From assembly GCA_023974075.1 (NCBI GenBank), contig JAMFTG010000073.1, forward strand, positions 1,674,001-1,738,000: a stretch of 64,000 nt of DNA. Reading direction: 5' to 3'. Under the pieces are notes generated by a model. The model was not told where the DNA came from. It did no database searches and worked only from the letters and a program-made list of their open reading frames with translations. Positions 1 through 11,744 of this stretch are shown piece by piece. The DNA is from Chaenocephalus aceratus. Taxonomy: Eukaryota > Chordata > Actinopteri > Perciformes > Channichthyidae. The position numbers were made by a program, and so were the translations under genes. Each line of letters opens with the position of its first letter. The first letter of the stretch is position 1.

Positions 1-289
1 TAATAATATATGAAATTACCATATCATTTAACCAATCGTTTTTGTCATTGATTGTTAGCTTTTAAAGTTATAACACACAGTAAAAAGAAAACACAGAGCC
101 TACAGGCTGACATCATTACACTGCAAGAGTGCACACTGGTGATACACCGTGCTTTATGTTTGGTGTTTGAGGAGCTAATCCAGAAGGTTATTATCACGAA
201 TCTGATCTGTCACTGCAAAATGTCAGAATTACTTACGAGCCTCTCAGAAACAGAGTGTTGATGTTTTCTGAAGAGATTCATGGTGGACA
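1..289. other. no recognised feature
   Basis: Mixed-composition DNA. The short open frames here resemble nothing I recognise. The stretch ends where a hAT-like terminus begins. Confidence 0.5.
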
Positions 290-600
290 TAGGGCTGAAC
301 GATTAATCCACTTTAAATCGAAATCGCGATTTGAAATGATGCGATCATCAAATGGCAAAGCCTGCACATTTCTTGTGTTCTTCTTGTGTGTCAGTCATCC
401 ACACCAATCAGAAGTGCTGTGCTCCACATGTACCAGCCATTGTTAACCAATCAGAAGTGGCCCATGATAGAAGGTGATAGACAGATTGATCAAATCACCT
501 GCCAAGTATTTTTGAAAGTGCCTGCCCTTTTCCAAATGGCTTCCAATGGAGCTTTCCTAGATGGTTTGGTGAAACAAAGCATCTGACTGAGGTTAGTAAT
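290..600 (+). mobile_element. hAT-like element, left end only
   Basis: The stretch begins with TAGGGCTGAACGATTAATC followed by AATCGAAATCGCGAT. This is the style of terminus seen in the other TAGGGCTG-type hAT elements of this window. No matching right terminus was found downstream, so the 3' limit is arbitrary and the copy is probably truncated. Confidence 0.4.
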
Positions 601-863
601 GCTGCATCACATGTTTTACATCTATTACAGGGTGAATCTTAAACTGAAGCTTGACTTTAAAGCAACTCAACAGAAGTTTCATGTACGTTTAGTTCTTTCA
701 CTCGTAGCTCGGGCTGCGGGGGTGCTAGAGAAGGGAGCACGTTGATACGACCTTCCTAGCCAGAGATATGGCCGAATTTTACAATAAACTTCCGTTGGGT
801 GTATTAGAGTATTCGTTATTCTCGCGTCCAGGAGAGAAGCTTAGGATAAATGAGACCAATGGA
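601..863. other. no recognised feature
   Basis: No gene, repeat unit or element end could be supported between the hAT-like fragment and the target duplication of the next element. Confidence 0.45.
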
Positions 864-871
864 GTCTCTGG

Positions 872-1840
872 TAGGGGTGTAACGGTATCCATATTCGTCC
901 CGTACCGTCACGGTTCGGCACATGCAGTCACACGGCGAATACGCCTTTTTTTTACGAGTAGGAAAAAAGTCAGTCATTCAGGGCAGTATCCACTACACTA
1001 TATATAATCCAGGGGCGGTATTGTGCCTAAAAGCTGTTTGCCAGCTGCCCTTAAACAACAAATAAAGAACAAGAAGAAACAACAACAAAACAAACTAAAT
1101 AGAAGAAGAAAAGTTAGTATGGCGATTTCAGATAACACACAGGAGCTAGAACCCCCTGCTTCTTTTAAATCAGCTGTGTGGGAACATTTCGGGTTCCCTG
1201 TGGACTACAATAACGATGAAGTGTGCGAGTGGTGGATCGGAAGAGGACGGTGTGTCGGCGTTGTTCGATAGCGGTGCGGTATGCTAATGGTAACACACAC
1301 CAAACATGCTAAATCATATCAGAAGGCATCACCCAGATTTGCCAATCACCAGAGCCCGGCAAAAGACAACAGCAGTTCAACAGCTGATCCCCGCTGTTTT
1401 TAAGAAGCCAATAGACATGAAAGCCGTGAAACCAAAATAAATAACGGAAGCTTTTGGCATAATGTTTTTCAACGACTTTGCGCTCTGGAAACACTTTCTT
1501 ATTATTTATGATCTAATATTTTCAAGACATTCTTTTTAGTTTTACAGCTTGATGAAACCTTTTAGTTTGACATCAGCCATTATAGATAATATGGCCATCT
1601 GAGTGTGTGTGGTGCTGTTTGTGGTTTGTTTTTAACTGTTTATTAATACAGTTAATTATTCAAAATGTCAGAGTTCCTTATTTTGAAACTGAAACTTGCA
1701 CTACTGTTCAAACATAAATAACAACAAACCTGGAATTACGCATTTGGGACTTTTTTTTGCTTTTTCTTGTTGTACCGAACCGTGACCCCCAAACCGAGGT
1801 ACGAACCGAACCGTAACTTCTGTGAACCGTTACACCCCTA
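872..1840 (+). mobile_element. 969-bp hAT element with BED-finger remnant
   Basis: The ends are inverted: TAGGGGTGTAACGGT at the left, and its complement ACCGTTACACCCCTA at 1826-1840. Degraded inverted copies of an ACGGTTCGG motif lie further in. The flanks GTCTCTGG (864-871) and GACTCTGG (1841-1848) match at 7 of 8 bases, fitting the 8-bp target duplication of hAT elements. The interior carries only the N-terminal part of a transposase, so this is a non-autonomous internal-deletion derivative. Confidence 0.85.
1119..1492 (+). pseudogene. hAT transposase N-terminal fragment (BED/ZBED finger)
   Basis: The reading frame starts MAISDNTQ and runs into SAVWEHFGF, the conserved opening of BED-finger (ZBED-type) hAT transposases. 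After a frameshift near 1245 the finger continues with a CRRC pair and YANGNT, then after a second shift with NHIRRHHP. The spaced C-x2-C and H-x-R-H-H residues are the zinc ligands of a BED finger that binds the element's ends. A linker follows (KKPID), then a stop. The catalytic RNase-H-like domain and dimerisation region are absent, so it cannot act as a transposase. At about 110 residues it is far shorter than the 600-700 of intact proteins. The family call is from memory of ZBED-like proteins. Confidence 0.7.
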
Positions 1841-1892
1841 GACTCTGGCATAAGGTTCAAATGGGTACTTTAATTAAAATGGCGCGGTAATG

Positions 1893-2527
1893 TTCAATCA
1901 ATCAATGTTTATTTATATAGCCCAATATCACAAATGTTACATTTGTCTCAGTGGACTTCACAGTTTGTACAGAATATCAGTATGACAATACGACACCCTC
2001 TGTCCTTAGACCCTCACATCGTACAAGGAAAAACTTCAGGAGAAAATGCACAGTTTAAAGGGAAAAATGGGAGAAACCTCAGGGAGAGCAACAGAGGAGG
2101 GATCCATCTCCCAGGACGGACAGACGTGCAATAGATGCCGTGTGTAAATTGAAAAGATAATACATTTGCAACATAGGTAGTCCAAATGTTTGGAAATGCA
2201 TGTGTGTATAATAGGAAGATGAATCCATGAGGATATTCATCCAGGACTTATTATCGAGGACCACAGCCACGACTCAAGATCCAGGGCTCGCAATCCAGGA
2301 CAAAGGACCGCAGGATCATCCATGACTCCGGATCCCAGCGTATATAGACACCAAAAAGAAAGACATTTGGGGAAGCTGGATTAATCGGAACATGAGAGTA
2401 CACAGGTATAGACAGAGAGAAGGAAGAAGTAAGATGTCCCCCGACAAACTAAGCCTATATCAGCAAAACTAGTAGCTGAATCTAATCAGCCCTAACTATA
2501 AGCTTTATCAAAAAGGAAGGTCTTAAC
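1893..2527 (-). mobile_element. L2 LINE 3' end
   Basis: Read on the minus strand, this matches the 3' part of the plus-strand L2 copy ending at 34530. It includes the last codons of ORF2 (FLFDKAYS then stop), the 3' untranslated region and the ATTGATTGA-type tail. Homology stops exactly at a TTAA where a piggyBac-like terminus begins. The 5128-19040 L2 segments have the same orientation and lack this end, so this may be the displaced 3' end of that same copy. Confidence 0.85.
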
Positions 2528-3568
2528 CTGTTAAACCCCGAGCCTGTTTTTCAGGTTTCAGGCTCGAAAATGACATTCCCAGAACAAATTACTATAACTT
2601 CACTTCTAAAAGGTTTATATGAATAATTGTTGTTGTCCAAGCAAGGTTACATATGTGAGTTGGATGTAGAAGTGTCAGAATCAATATAGATTTTTCTGTG
2701 TCAGAGTAAATTCAGATGGAACATAGCAAAAAAATGTAAATTCCTGTCTCCGCCTAAAGAAAACCCATTACTTATAGTGAAGACCAACCTTGAATGATGA
2801 GTTAGTAGCCTAAAAGCTTTAGGAATCCAAAGTATAACATATAATAAGTACCCTGTATCAAGATTGAGGCAAAACAAGTGACATTTGACCTTTTTAGAGA
2901 GTTTTATGTAAATAAAGTCCAGGCGGAATAAGCTTTGGGCACATTTGGTTCCATCAGTGCCATTTGACCTTTTTCAGGTACCAGACTATAAAACATATTG
3001 TATTACATTGAATCATCACTATAGGTTGTTATGGAAATATGGCTCCCAAACACGGCTCTGGAGAGTACAAGTCAAATGATCAAAACAAATAAATGGTGAA
3101 TCAAGAAAAGCTGTCTTTTGGTTATTTATTTGAAGCTTCAAACAAACGATACAATAATATAATAATGTCACAAGTCGCACAGAGTATAAGATAGTCTGCG
3201 CGAGAGTGCGCAGATCAATGGAAAAGCAAAGGTTATATAGAACCCCAGTGGGAACATGAGAAATCTGGATTCACACAGTCACATCTTGTTATTAGACATC
3301 TGGCCTTCAAGGGAGATAGCATAACGGTTCTCAGAGAAATGGAAGTTTGTGTGTGTCTGTGTGAGTCTCTTAGTAGCCAAAGCAGCTCTTTGGCCTTGAA
3401 GGAGAGGAAGCAGAGATATATAATAATAGTAAGAATATATCAGGAAATGAGAAGCATTTGGTTTAAGCATATGAAAGAAATAAGAAAAGGATTGATAATA
3501 GAATAAAAATGTCCACTACAAGGTATTCATTCCACCCAAAATATAAAAATAAAAAAAATGTTAAAAAT

Positions 3569-3690
3569 ATTTGTGTGTGTGTGTGTGTGTATGTGTAAGT
3601 GTAGCTGTGTGGGTATGTAAGTGTAGCTGTGTGGGTATGTGTAGGTGTGTATGTAAGTGTAGCTGTGTGTGTATGTAACTGTACCAACAC
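3569..3690 (+). repeat. TG-rich microsatellite
   Basis: (TG)n followed by repeated TGTAGCTGTGTGGGTATG-type units. The antisense reading frame here is repetitive and not a gene. Confidence 0.8.
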
Positions 3691-4004
3691 ACTATACAAT
3701 AAAACTACACTGTAGGTCATTGTGTGTAGGTGTACTTGCACAATAAAAAAAAACGGAAACATAGGTAACATTTGACTCCAACTGGGGCAGATTTATTTCA
3801 AACATTTTACCAACACACTATAGGCATGTAAAAACAAACATTTTACCAACGTACTATACAATAAAACCACACTGTAGGTTTGTAAAAACAACAAATATTT
3901 GACCAACACACTTTACAATAAAATCACACTAGGTATATAAAAACAACAAGTATTTTTTTTTAAATAAACACTCGCAAAATGTTATACCTACCTGAACTTT
4001 ATAC

Positions 4005-4116
4005 CTACCTGAATGTTCCAGTATTTAGGTCGTGCCACTCCCTGAAACAGTTCCTTTTGACAGTGAAGCACAGAGGGACCTGGCACTTCCTGCAGTACAC
4101 AGGTGTCTTCACCCTT
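4005..4116 (-). pseudogene. piggyBac transposase C-terminal Cys-rich finger
   Basis: Translated on the minus strand, a short segment reads TPVYCRKCQVPLCF then RNCFREWH before a stop. The pattern C-x2-C-x4-LC-x5-RNC-x3-WH is the C-terminal zinc-binding domain of piggyBac-type (PGBD) transposases. In the intact family it recognises subterminal repeats. The catalytic DDD core upstream is not detectable, so this is an isolated relic. Its orientation agrees with the TTAA-linked terminus at 2524. Confidence 0.65.
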
Positions 4117-5127
4117 TAGAAAATGTAACTCCAAAAAGACAAGTAACACCATTTAGCATTTTGCCTAATCATTCCTGTAGCTTCTTGGCTAAGCTAACAC
4201 TGTGATGCAGTTCCACCAAACACAAAAGTAATATATAAAAAGGATAATATTGGACAATAAATGAATAGTGTAACTCTCTGATACCACCCAATGAATGCAT
4301 TGACTTGCTTGTAGAACCACGCTACACAAAACAGATAGCAACACCTATAAAAACTATTTAAAAAAAGGGGCTACTGTATGAGCCTATATAAAGTATATAA
4401 ATATAGTTTTTCTCCCTGCAGGAGAGGGGAGCGTGCTTTGAGATCAGCTGCTAGGCTGCAGCGGGGAGAAGAGGGGGACAAAAAGAGTTCTCCGTCCTCC
4501 GTGTTTTATTGTTATAGAAGTAAGAAGAGAAGTAATGGGGCAGAAGCCCTCCTTTTTACGCAGCGGTCCAGACATTGACATCAAACGGCGACACATATTC
4601 AGTTGCCAGTTACTTTTGGCATTAGGGCAGGGATATCTAGATACTTTCCAAGGTTTGACATAATGAATTGTGCTACTTTTAAAGCAAGCAACGATGTTTT
4701 CAAATCTGTAATCAAAAAGCTCCTCAAAAACACTATAGAAGCAGTTCCTGCCGTTGTTACGTTAGTAACAGTAACAACTCAGAGCTACTTTTCTTAGCGG
4801 ATGCATGTCAATTTAAATCAATACATAAAACAATTTTTTAAATCAATAAAATCTTTTTCTAAATCCATAAAATCATTTCAATTATTATTGGGAGTCATGT
4901 CGTTACTTTGTTGAGAATGTGGCCATGTGTAATAAGCGGGATAATGTCCACATTGCATAATGTGCCTTCATGCCGATCTAGATCCCTCCGCAAAAACAAA
5001 ACAAAAAACGTCTCGTTCCCGGGCGAGAGCCATGGATGTATAATAAGCGAGAGCCGGCGACCGTCGTTCACTATAGGATCCGCCCCTATACGATCCGCCT
5101 CCTTGCTGCGGTCTGCAGCCAGACTCT
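4117..5127. other. unclassified, AT-rich to mixed
   Basis: Contains TATA-like runs near 4385 and a GC-rich stretch at 5020-5115. No coding region or element end could be supported. It lies between the piggyBac relic and the L2 reverse-transcriptase fragment, so it is probably further transposon debris replacing about 300 bp of L2. Confidence 0.4.
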
Positions 5128-5501
5128 ATTGCTTTTCCTAACTCTGGTTAGTACACGAGCTGCAGCATTTTGAATCAGCTGAAGCGACTTGACACACCCT
5201 GATAATAAGGAGTTACAATAATCCAGCCTTGAAGTAACAAATGCTGGACTAGTTTCTCTGCATCGTTTTGAGGCAAGATATGCCTGATGTTTGCAATGTT
5301 ACGTAGATGGAAGTAGGCGGTCCTTGAAATTGATTTTATGTGGGCGTTAAAGGATAAATTCTGATCAAATATAACACCAATATTCCTTACAGTCTCACTG
5401 GAGGCCTGCCATCCATAGTTAGTATATCTTTAGATAATTTGTTTCGTAGATTCTTCGGGCCAAGTACAATAACTTCAGTTCTCATGCATAACACTCCGTT
5501 C

Positions 5502-5672
5502 GATGTCTCACTATGGGATGTGCCTCATCGCGGAGCAAACAGAAGCATCAATCTCATTACGCCAATCCTGATTGGCTGGTGATCTTGACGTCAGCGTCAG
5601 GGGAAATCACCCCCTATAAGTAGCTTGCGCCACAACACATGCGTCATTCAAACACCTCTTCTTGCTTCAGAG
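5502..5672 (+). repeat. DIRS left inverted terminal repeat
   Basis: Starts GATGTCTCACTATGGGATG and is the reverse complement of 11745-11910 with only a few mismatches over about 170 bp. A TATA-like CCCCTATAAGTAG at about 5611 may be the promoter region. Confidence 0.85.
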
Positions 5673-6100
5673 CACATCTCTACCGTAGCCGGGCAAGCTT
5701 CACTGTCCACAGACTGAACCCAAATACCCATTTCGGTTGCCCGGCGCTCGCCGGCTACTCCTTCTGCTTCGCAGGAAGACGGTAGTACTAACGCCAGTTA
5801 GTATTAAAATCGACCTCGCCCTTCTCTTCCCCGGAAAGTAAGGTAGGTCCGATTTATTTAAGCTAGCAGCACACCTGTTGCTAGCTCGCTCCCTCTCTAC
5901 CGACACCACGGTAGCGAGGACGTTTTTATTTTCTCTCCTCCACGGAGGGGAAAAGGAGCATACTGCCACACCAGTCAGTATTCTCCGGGAATAAAAGACC
6001 CACACTGTCCTTTTCTCCGGATTAAGGACAAGGTGGTTTTATCTTTTCTCCCGTCCCACCTGTCGAGAGCGGGCCCTCTCCACGCCACGAGGCGGCCAAG

Positions 6101-8408
6101 ATGGACGCCCCTCTCCCTCACACCAGAGGAGTCAGGGACTCAGTGGCTCGACTCTGCGGCTGCGGGTTGAAGATATCGGGCACAGACACACACCAGGTCT
6201 GTTTGTCCTGCCTCGGGCTGGAACGCGCCTGAGCCGCTATCGACAACCCCGGCTCATGCGGACATTGCGTCCGCTTCACTGTTAAGAGCCTCCGCCGACG
6301 GTTAGCTCGACAAGCTAGCCTGTCGGAACAGGACCCCCCCATGTCCACGGACCCGCCGACTGGCAGTCAGGACACGGGGGCGTCCGCCACAGAGAGTGAG
6401 CCCCTCTCCGTGTCGGTCTGGGGCTCACTATCTGCTATGGCTATAGCACCAGAATCCCGCGCCCTGGCAGGCCGGGACCCGGTGACGGAAAGACACGCGG
6501 GAACGGTTTCCCGCGCTCCACCAAGCTGGTGCTCCCGCCCCTGCGAAATGAACCATTGTAGACCATGGTAGACCATGGTAGAACATGGTTCATTTAACCA
6601 TGGTATAACCATGGTTGGGATATGGCACCACAGTCAACCATGGTAGAGCACTGATATAAACCATGGTCTACCATGGTCTACCATGGACATAAACCATGGT
6701 CTACCATGGACATAAACCATGGTCCACCAGTACCATGGACATAAACCATGGTCCACCAGACTGGAAATAATATAAATTAATACAAGCTTTTCAATAGTTT
6801 CAAGCATTTAATTTTTAAATATTTGTATAGATCATGTTAATTGCACTTAATTTCATCTACAGTACACTGTCACTCTATAGTTGCACACACACTCATTAAA
6901 TGCTCATTAAACAGTTGGTGAACATGTAAAGACTATTTTATATACATTCACCAGGTGACGGTGCCTGCATGAGCCTCATTAGAATGATTGTCGACCATGG
7001 TTTCTGTAGACCCTGGTTTCTTGAGACCATGGTTCAAATATTCAAATGGCTGACCATGGTGGACCATGGTTTCCGGAGTTGACATTGTGACCATGGTCGG
7101 CTGACCATGGTAGACCATGGTTTCTTCCCCATGGTACTGTGACCATCATGGCATTTTGTGGTCAACCATGGTATTACCATGGTTGGCAATGGAATACCAT
7201 AGTGACCATGGTCAACCATGGATACGTTTCGCAGGGGCGGTTAGACCTCACCATGGTCTCACCCGCGGTGGATGTCCTCGGGCCTGACTACGAAGAGGAG
7301 GACGCCCTGGCGTTCCTCCTGTCCGAATCGGATGAACAGGAAGAGGACACCTTCATGTCACCGGCTCAGGCTGCAAAGCCTGAGGCAAGTGCTGTTCTCC
7401 CGGGCGATAGCACACCAGCTTCGCCCGGTCTGAGCATGGACCTGCAGGCCGTGTGTAAACGCGCTGCGGCCAGACTCAACGTCCCGTGGCCCGAAATGGC
7501 CAAGGAGACCTCCAGGTCCCGCTACGAGGGAAAACATCTTCCCCAAGCAGCGAGGAAAAAGAGACAACTCCTTCCAGTCTTCCCGGAGATGTTGGATGAG
7601 GTGTCGGTCTCGTGGAGAGACCGGCCCTTTAGCAACAAGGTCCCAATCCAGGGTGCCTCCTCCCTAGACTGTGACGGAATGGAGAAGCTCGGCCTGCTCT
7701 GCATGCCACCCATGGAACCGCTGGTAGCGGCTCACCTTCTACCAAAGGTGGGCCCGTCACCAAGCAGCAAAGTCGGACCGTTTTCAGTCAGCAATGCCTG
7801 AATAGGCCTACAAAGCGGCAGCGTTGTCCGCCAGGGCCCTGAATGTGTCCTCGCTGTTAACCGCCTACCAAGCGGAGCTCTGCGAGGACCTGTCGGGTAA
7901 CCCGGGGTCAGCCACTCTGGACGAGATGGCAGCGGTCACGGACATTTGTCTCCGTGTCCAACGCTGCGCCGTCCAGGCCACGGGCAAGGCAATTAGGATC
8001 ATAGTGGTGCAGGAAAGAGCGAGATGGCTCAACCTCACTACGCTCCCAGACCGGGAAAAGGAGGATGTGCTGGATATGCCCATCGTTCCCGAGGGAATTT
8101 TTGGCTCCGCTCTCACCTCCATGCAAAGGAGGTGTGAGACGAAGAAGAGGGAGGACGAGGCACTCCACCTCTGCCTCCCTCGAAGGGTCCAGCCGCTGCT
8201 CACGCAGCAGTCCTCTGCCCAAGCTGCCTCGAACTCTGCTCGGTTTAAAACACCGAAGACGCAGAGGTCGCAGCCCACCCCGAGTCCCCAGCCCAGGCTG
8301 GAGACAAGGGCAAGTTGGCCGAGAAAATCTCTGGTTCCGGCTGCAGCTCAGGCTCAGCCAACCCAGAATTTCGGCCAGCAGTCGAGGAAGAAGAAGCGAG
8401 CGGTGTGA
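6101..8408 (+). pseudogene. DIRS Gag-like protein, interrupted
   Basis: From the ATG at 6101 the frame encodes a Cys/His cluster: LCGCGLK, then HQVCLSCLGLERA, then SCGHCVRF. A matching cluster (CLVCGSG, CESCLGIEHA, CSHCARLP) starts the second DIRS Gag at 51443, so the motif is conserved between the two. A TGA at 6230 breaks the frame. The coding sequence is cut by the element at 6535-7240 and resumes with an acidic region (YEEEDALAFLLSESDEQEED). It continues to 7801, shifts frame, and ends at 8408 in a basic, Gln/Pro/Arg-rich tail (QSRKKKRAV). Gag would package the RNA. About 600 residues survive. Family assignment is by similarity of the two copies and by position upstream of the recombinase. 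Confidence 0.75.
6535..7240. mobile_element. 706-bp inverted-repeat element packed with CCATGG
   Basis: The ends are perfect 14-bp inverted repeats: CCGCCCCTGCGAAA at 6535-6548 and its complement at 7227-7240. The two outer ~220-bp parts contain 25 CCATGG palindromes by hand count, many in ACCATGGT or GACCATGG contexts. They are separated by an AT-rich centre (6761-6985). It interrupts the DIRS Gag frame, so it inserted after that element. No target duplication is clear and no transposase is encoded. Superfamily unknown. Confidence 0.7.
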
Positions 8409-8429
8409 CAGCCCCTCCTTCTCCCCTCC

Positions 8430-9199
8430 GTGAATGTGTTCCCGCCGCCTCGAGAGATGCCTAAACACCATCCTCAAGTCCGCACAAACACATGTCACAT
8501 GCTGATTGATTCCTCTGTCATAAAACATTTGCCGCTGACGCATCCAGGCTTCAAGCCGAGGGCGCAGCTAAAAAAAATCAAAAGAAAATCAATAAAACCA
8601 ATAAACAGCCCGCCAATTCTTCCCCTTTTGAGAGCAGCTACGGCATCTCTCAAAAGGCGGATTATTGACGGGTCTGTGAAGGCACCACCGCCACGCGCAC
8701 GCGCAGTGCTGGCTGGGGCTTTAAGGGCACCACCGTCACGTGCATGCGCAGTGCCGGCTGGGGTCGTAAGGGCTCCACCGTCACACGCATGCGCTGTGCC
8801 GGCTGGAGCTGTGAAGGCACCACCATCACACGCATGCGCAGTGTCGGCTGGAGCTGTAAGGGCACCACCGTCACGCGCATGCGCAGTGCCGGCTGGAGCC
8901 GTAAGCGTGACATCTCAGCTGGCTCTCAGGAGCATACAGCAGGAGATACTCACGACATCTGCCTGGGCTTCTCAAAACAGTTATACTTTATCTGTTTTCA
9001 CAAGCCCAGAGAGAGTCAACCCATATTCTGGAGAGAGAGAGGCCCTCTCTCTCCTAGGAAGAAGGGTTTTATCTATAATGCCCTTCTTCCAGAGTCAGAT
9101 TACGCAGACAAATCTCCTCGTAAAGCACCCGCTCAACATGGGGCTCATAATAAAACTAAACCCCGCGCGCCACGGCGTGCGGAGAGTATTGGTTATTAT
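8430..9199 (+). pseudogene. unassigned DIRS frame with 15-residue repeats
   Basis: An open frame follows the Gag stop by 21 bp and contains five tandem 15-residue units of the type RAPPSHACAVPAGAV. After the repeats comes unrecognised sequence (QLALRSIQQEILTTSA...), and the frame runs into a hAT insertion at 9200. By position it should be the start of the DIRS polymerase frame. I see none of the reverse-transcriptase motifs, so the RT core appears to have been deleted. The repeat block looks like a local expansion rather than a family domain. Function unknown. Confidence 0.4.
8681..8905 (+). repeat. 45-bp tandem repeat, five units
   Basis: Units start at 8681, 8726, 8771, 8816 and 8861, each beginning GGCACCACC(G/A) or a close variant and containing CGCATGCGCAGTG. 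Being a multiple of three, the array stays in frame. Confidence 0.9.
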
Positions 9200-10063
<864 letters not shown>

Positions 10064-10140
10064 GTTATTATGTAATGCGTAGTGGCACTACACCCGAATG
10101 TTCTAGTGCGGGACGCGCCTACGGGTGCTGTCCTTTCACG

Positions 10141-10377
10141 GAAGGTGGTCACCACGGACGCATGTCAGACAGGCTGGTTATTTACGAAGGTCGCCCGGTG
10201 AGAGGTCTCTAGAGCAGAGACCTCCAGTGGACGCACGTAAATTACCCTGAGCTTTTAGCGGTATTCCCCACCCTAAAAACGCTTCCTGCCTTCTCTCAGA
10301 GGACACCATGTCCTCGTGAGGATAGACTACACGATATCATGTATGAACCGCCAAGGGAGGTTGCGTGGTCCCCAGTC
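10141..10377 (+). pseudogene. DIRS RNase H domain remnant
   Basis: The translation gives VVTTDACQTGW, matching the first catalytic Asp strand of DIRS-type RNase H (usually TTDAS-x-GW). After frameshifts come LPELLAVFPTLKTLPAF and then VRIDYTISCMNRQGRLRG, which fits the VRTDN-x-x-x-x-x-x-NRQGG region. The domain degrades the RNA strand during reverse transcription. It is broken by at least two frame changes, and the reverse transcriptase that should precede it is missing. Confidence 0.65.
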
Positions 10378-10879
10378 ACTCAAACTGATCCCTTGGAGCG
10401 GCAGACGTCTCCTCTCTCTGAGAGCGACACAGGTACCGAGAGTGATGCACCTCGGGACAGAACTACTGTCCAGAGGTGCACCACTCTATACAGACTGGAC
10501 TCCACATCCAAGGATCGTGAGTCCGCTGTGGGTGCGTTACGGCGGAGCCGCGTTAAATATGTTTGCATAAAGAAAAAATGCTCAATGACAGCTGTTCTCT
10601 TTAATGCACGATTTAAACGCACTGTTAGGCGGGGACGCACTCGTACACGATTGACCTCCGGGTCCTCTGTACGCGTTCCCACCCCTGGCTCTGTTACCCC
10701 CAACTCTGGCCAGAGTGAAGGAGCAACGCCACACACTTACTCTGATGTTTCCGCCCTAGCCCGCAACGTACAGGCTGGCGGAGATATATCAGCTGTTGTG
10801 CGGGCAGCCATGGCAGCCCCCACCACGCAGGGACAGATTGTCTCAGGCGGGGGGGGCGATCCTTCACCCACGCCCAGAG

Positions 10880-11512
10880 CGCGGGGCACTATGGGCCTGA
10901 CCCGTGAGTGGTACAATCTGAATACAGTGGGACTCCCTCAGAAGGTGATAAACACTATTCAGAGTGCGAGAGCATCCGCCAAGCGGGTCAGCGATATTCA
11001 TGCACTGTCTGTACATCCCTCATGCACTCAGTTCGCCCCAGGGCAAACGAGAGTGTTGTTGAAACCCAACCCTGCCTTTACACCAAAGGTGGTTGGTTCA
11101 TGTACCCCAATTGACATTGAGGCATTTCCTCCGCCGCTGGTTTCCTCCGGGGAGCAGCAGCAGGATCTGTTGTGTCCAGTCCGGGCTTTACACACATATA
11201 TGGACAGATCAAAAGAGCTTCGTCTTAATGACCAATTCTTCGTGTCCTGGGCTAACCCTCACAAGGGTAAGCCTGTTACTAAGCAACCGCTCTCCCACTG
11301 GATTGTGGAGGCAATTGCTGTGGGGCCCGTACAAGTCAGAGCTCGCAGGAACCCTCGGGTTCGCGAGTTTTCTCTTGACTCAGGGTCTGGCGGCATCCTG
11401 GGCTCTGTTCAGGATGTCTCCCTTTCAAGACATTGGTGCAAGCGGCGAGCATTTACTCGCTGCTCACTTGTGTCCGCCTTTTAACAGTCTGGGCGTTCTA
11501 CTCCCAGGTTGA
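10880..11512 (+). pseudogene. DIRS tyrosine recombinase
   Basis: The frame at 10978-11310 encodes DIHALSVHPSC, RVLLKPNPAFTPKVV, LLCPVRALHTYMDRS, FVSWANPHKGKPVTKQ and LSHWIVEAIAV. These are characteristic of the YR integrase of fish DIRS elements. After a frameshift the downstream box reads LAASWALFR, DIGASGEH. The H-x-x-R that normally precedes ASWALFR is not recognisable (reads FLLTQG), so catalytic residues are lost. The enzyme would integrate circular cDNA through GTT-type sites, which agrees with the junctions seen at 5480 and 11955. Confidence 0.75.
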
Positions 11513-11620
11513 CTCGAGCAGTGCTGGGCACCTGGTTGAGTCGGAGTCCTACCTGTTAAAATTCTGATCGGTTGGCGATGCTTGAGATAAGCTCGTCTGG
11601 CAATACGGGAGCTACAATAT

Positions 11621-11715
11621 CCCATAGTGAGACATCGAACAGAGTGTTATGAATGAGAACTATAGGTTACTTACGTAACCCCAGTCTCAGAGTAACATGA
11701 AGTGAGATGTCTCAC
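11621..11715 (+). repeat. DIRS internal complementary region
   Basis: 11621-11660 is complementary to the left terminus (5479-5517). 11660-11715 is complementary to the right terminus (11905-11954). The two parts abut at GAGAAC/TATAGG. In DIRS-1 this arrangement lets the cDNA circularise before recombinase-mediated integration, so its presence confirms the element type. Confidence 0.85.
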
Positions 11716-11744
11716 CAGACGGCCCTCCTTGCTATGGTGAAGCG

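Larger units (their letters stand above)
2524..4116 (-). mobile_element. piggyBac-like remnant
   Basis: A terminus starts directly after TTAA (2524-2527), the invariant piggyBac target, with CCTGTTAAACCCCGAGCC. It interrupts L2 sequence. The last coding segment of a piggyBac-type transposase lies on the minus strand at 4005-4116, so the 2.5-kb end would be the transposase 3' end. The intervening 1.5 kb includes TG-rich repeats and no long reading frame. The other terminus was not found. Confidence 0.55.

Noticed and set aside
3463..3771. 102-codon minus-strand frame
   Set aside because: TG-repeat translation (HTHT...), not a protein.
5700..6005. 101-codon minus-strand frame
   Set aside because: Antisense within the DIRS leader; no family resemblance.
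7865..8543. Minus-strand frames of 137 and 211 codons
   Set aside because: Shadows of the GC-rich DIRS Gag on the opposite strand; no recognisable motif.
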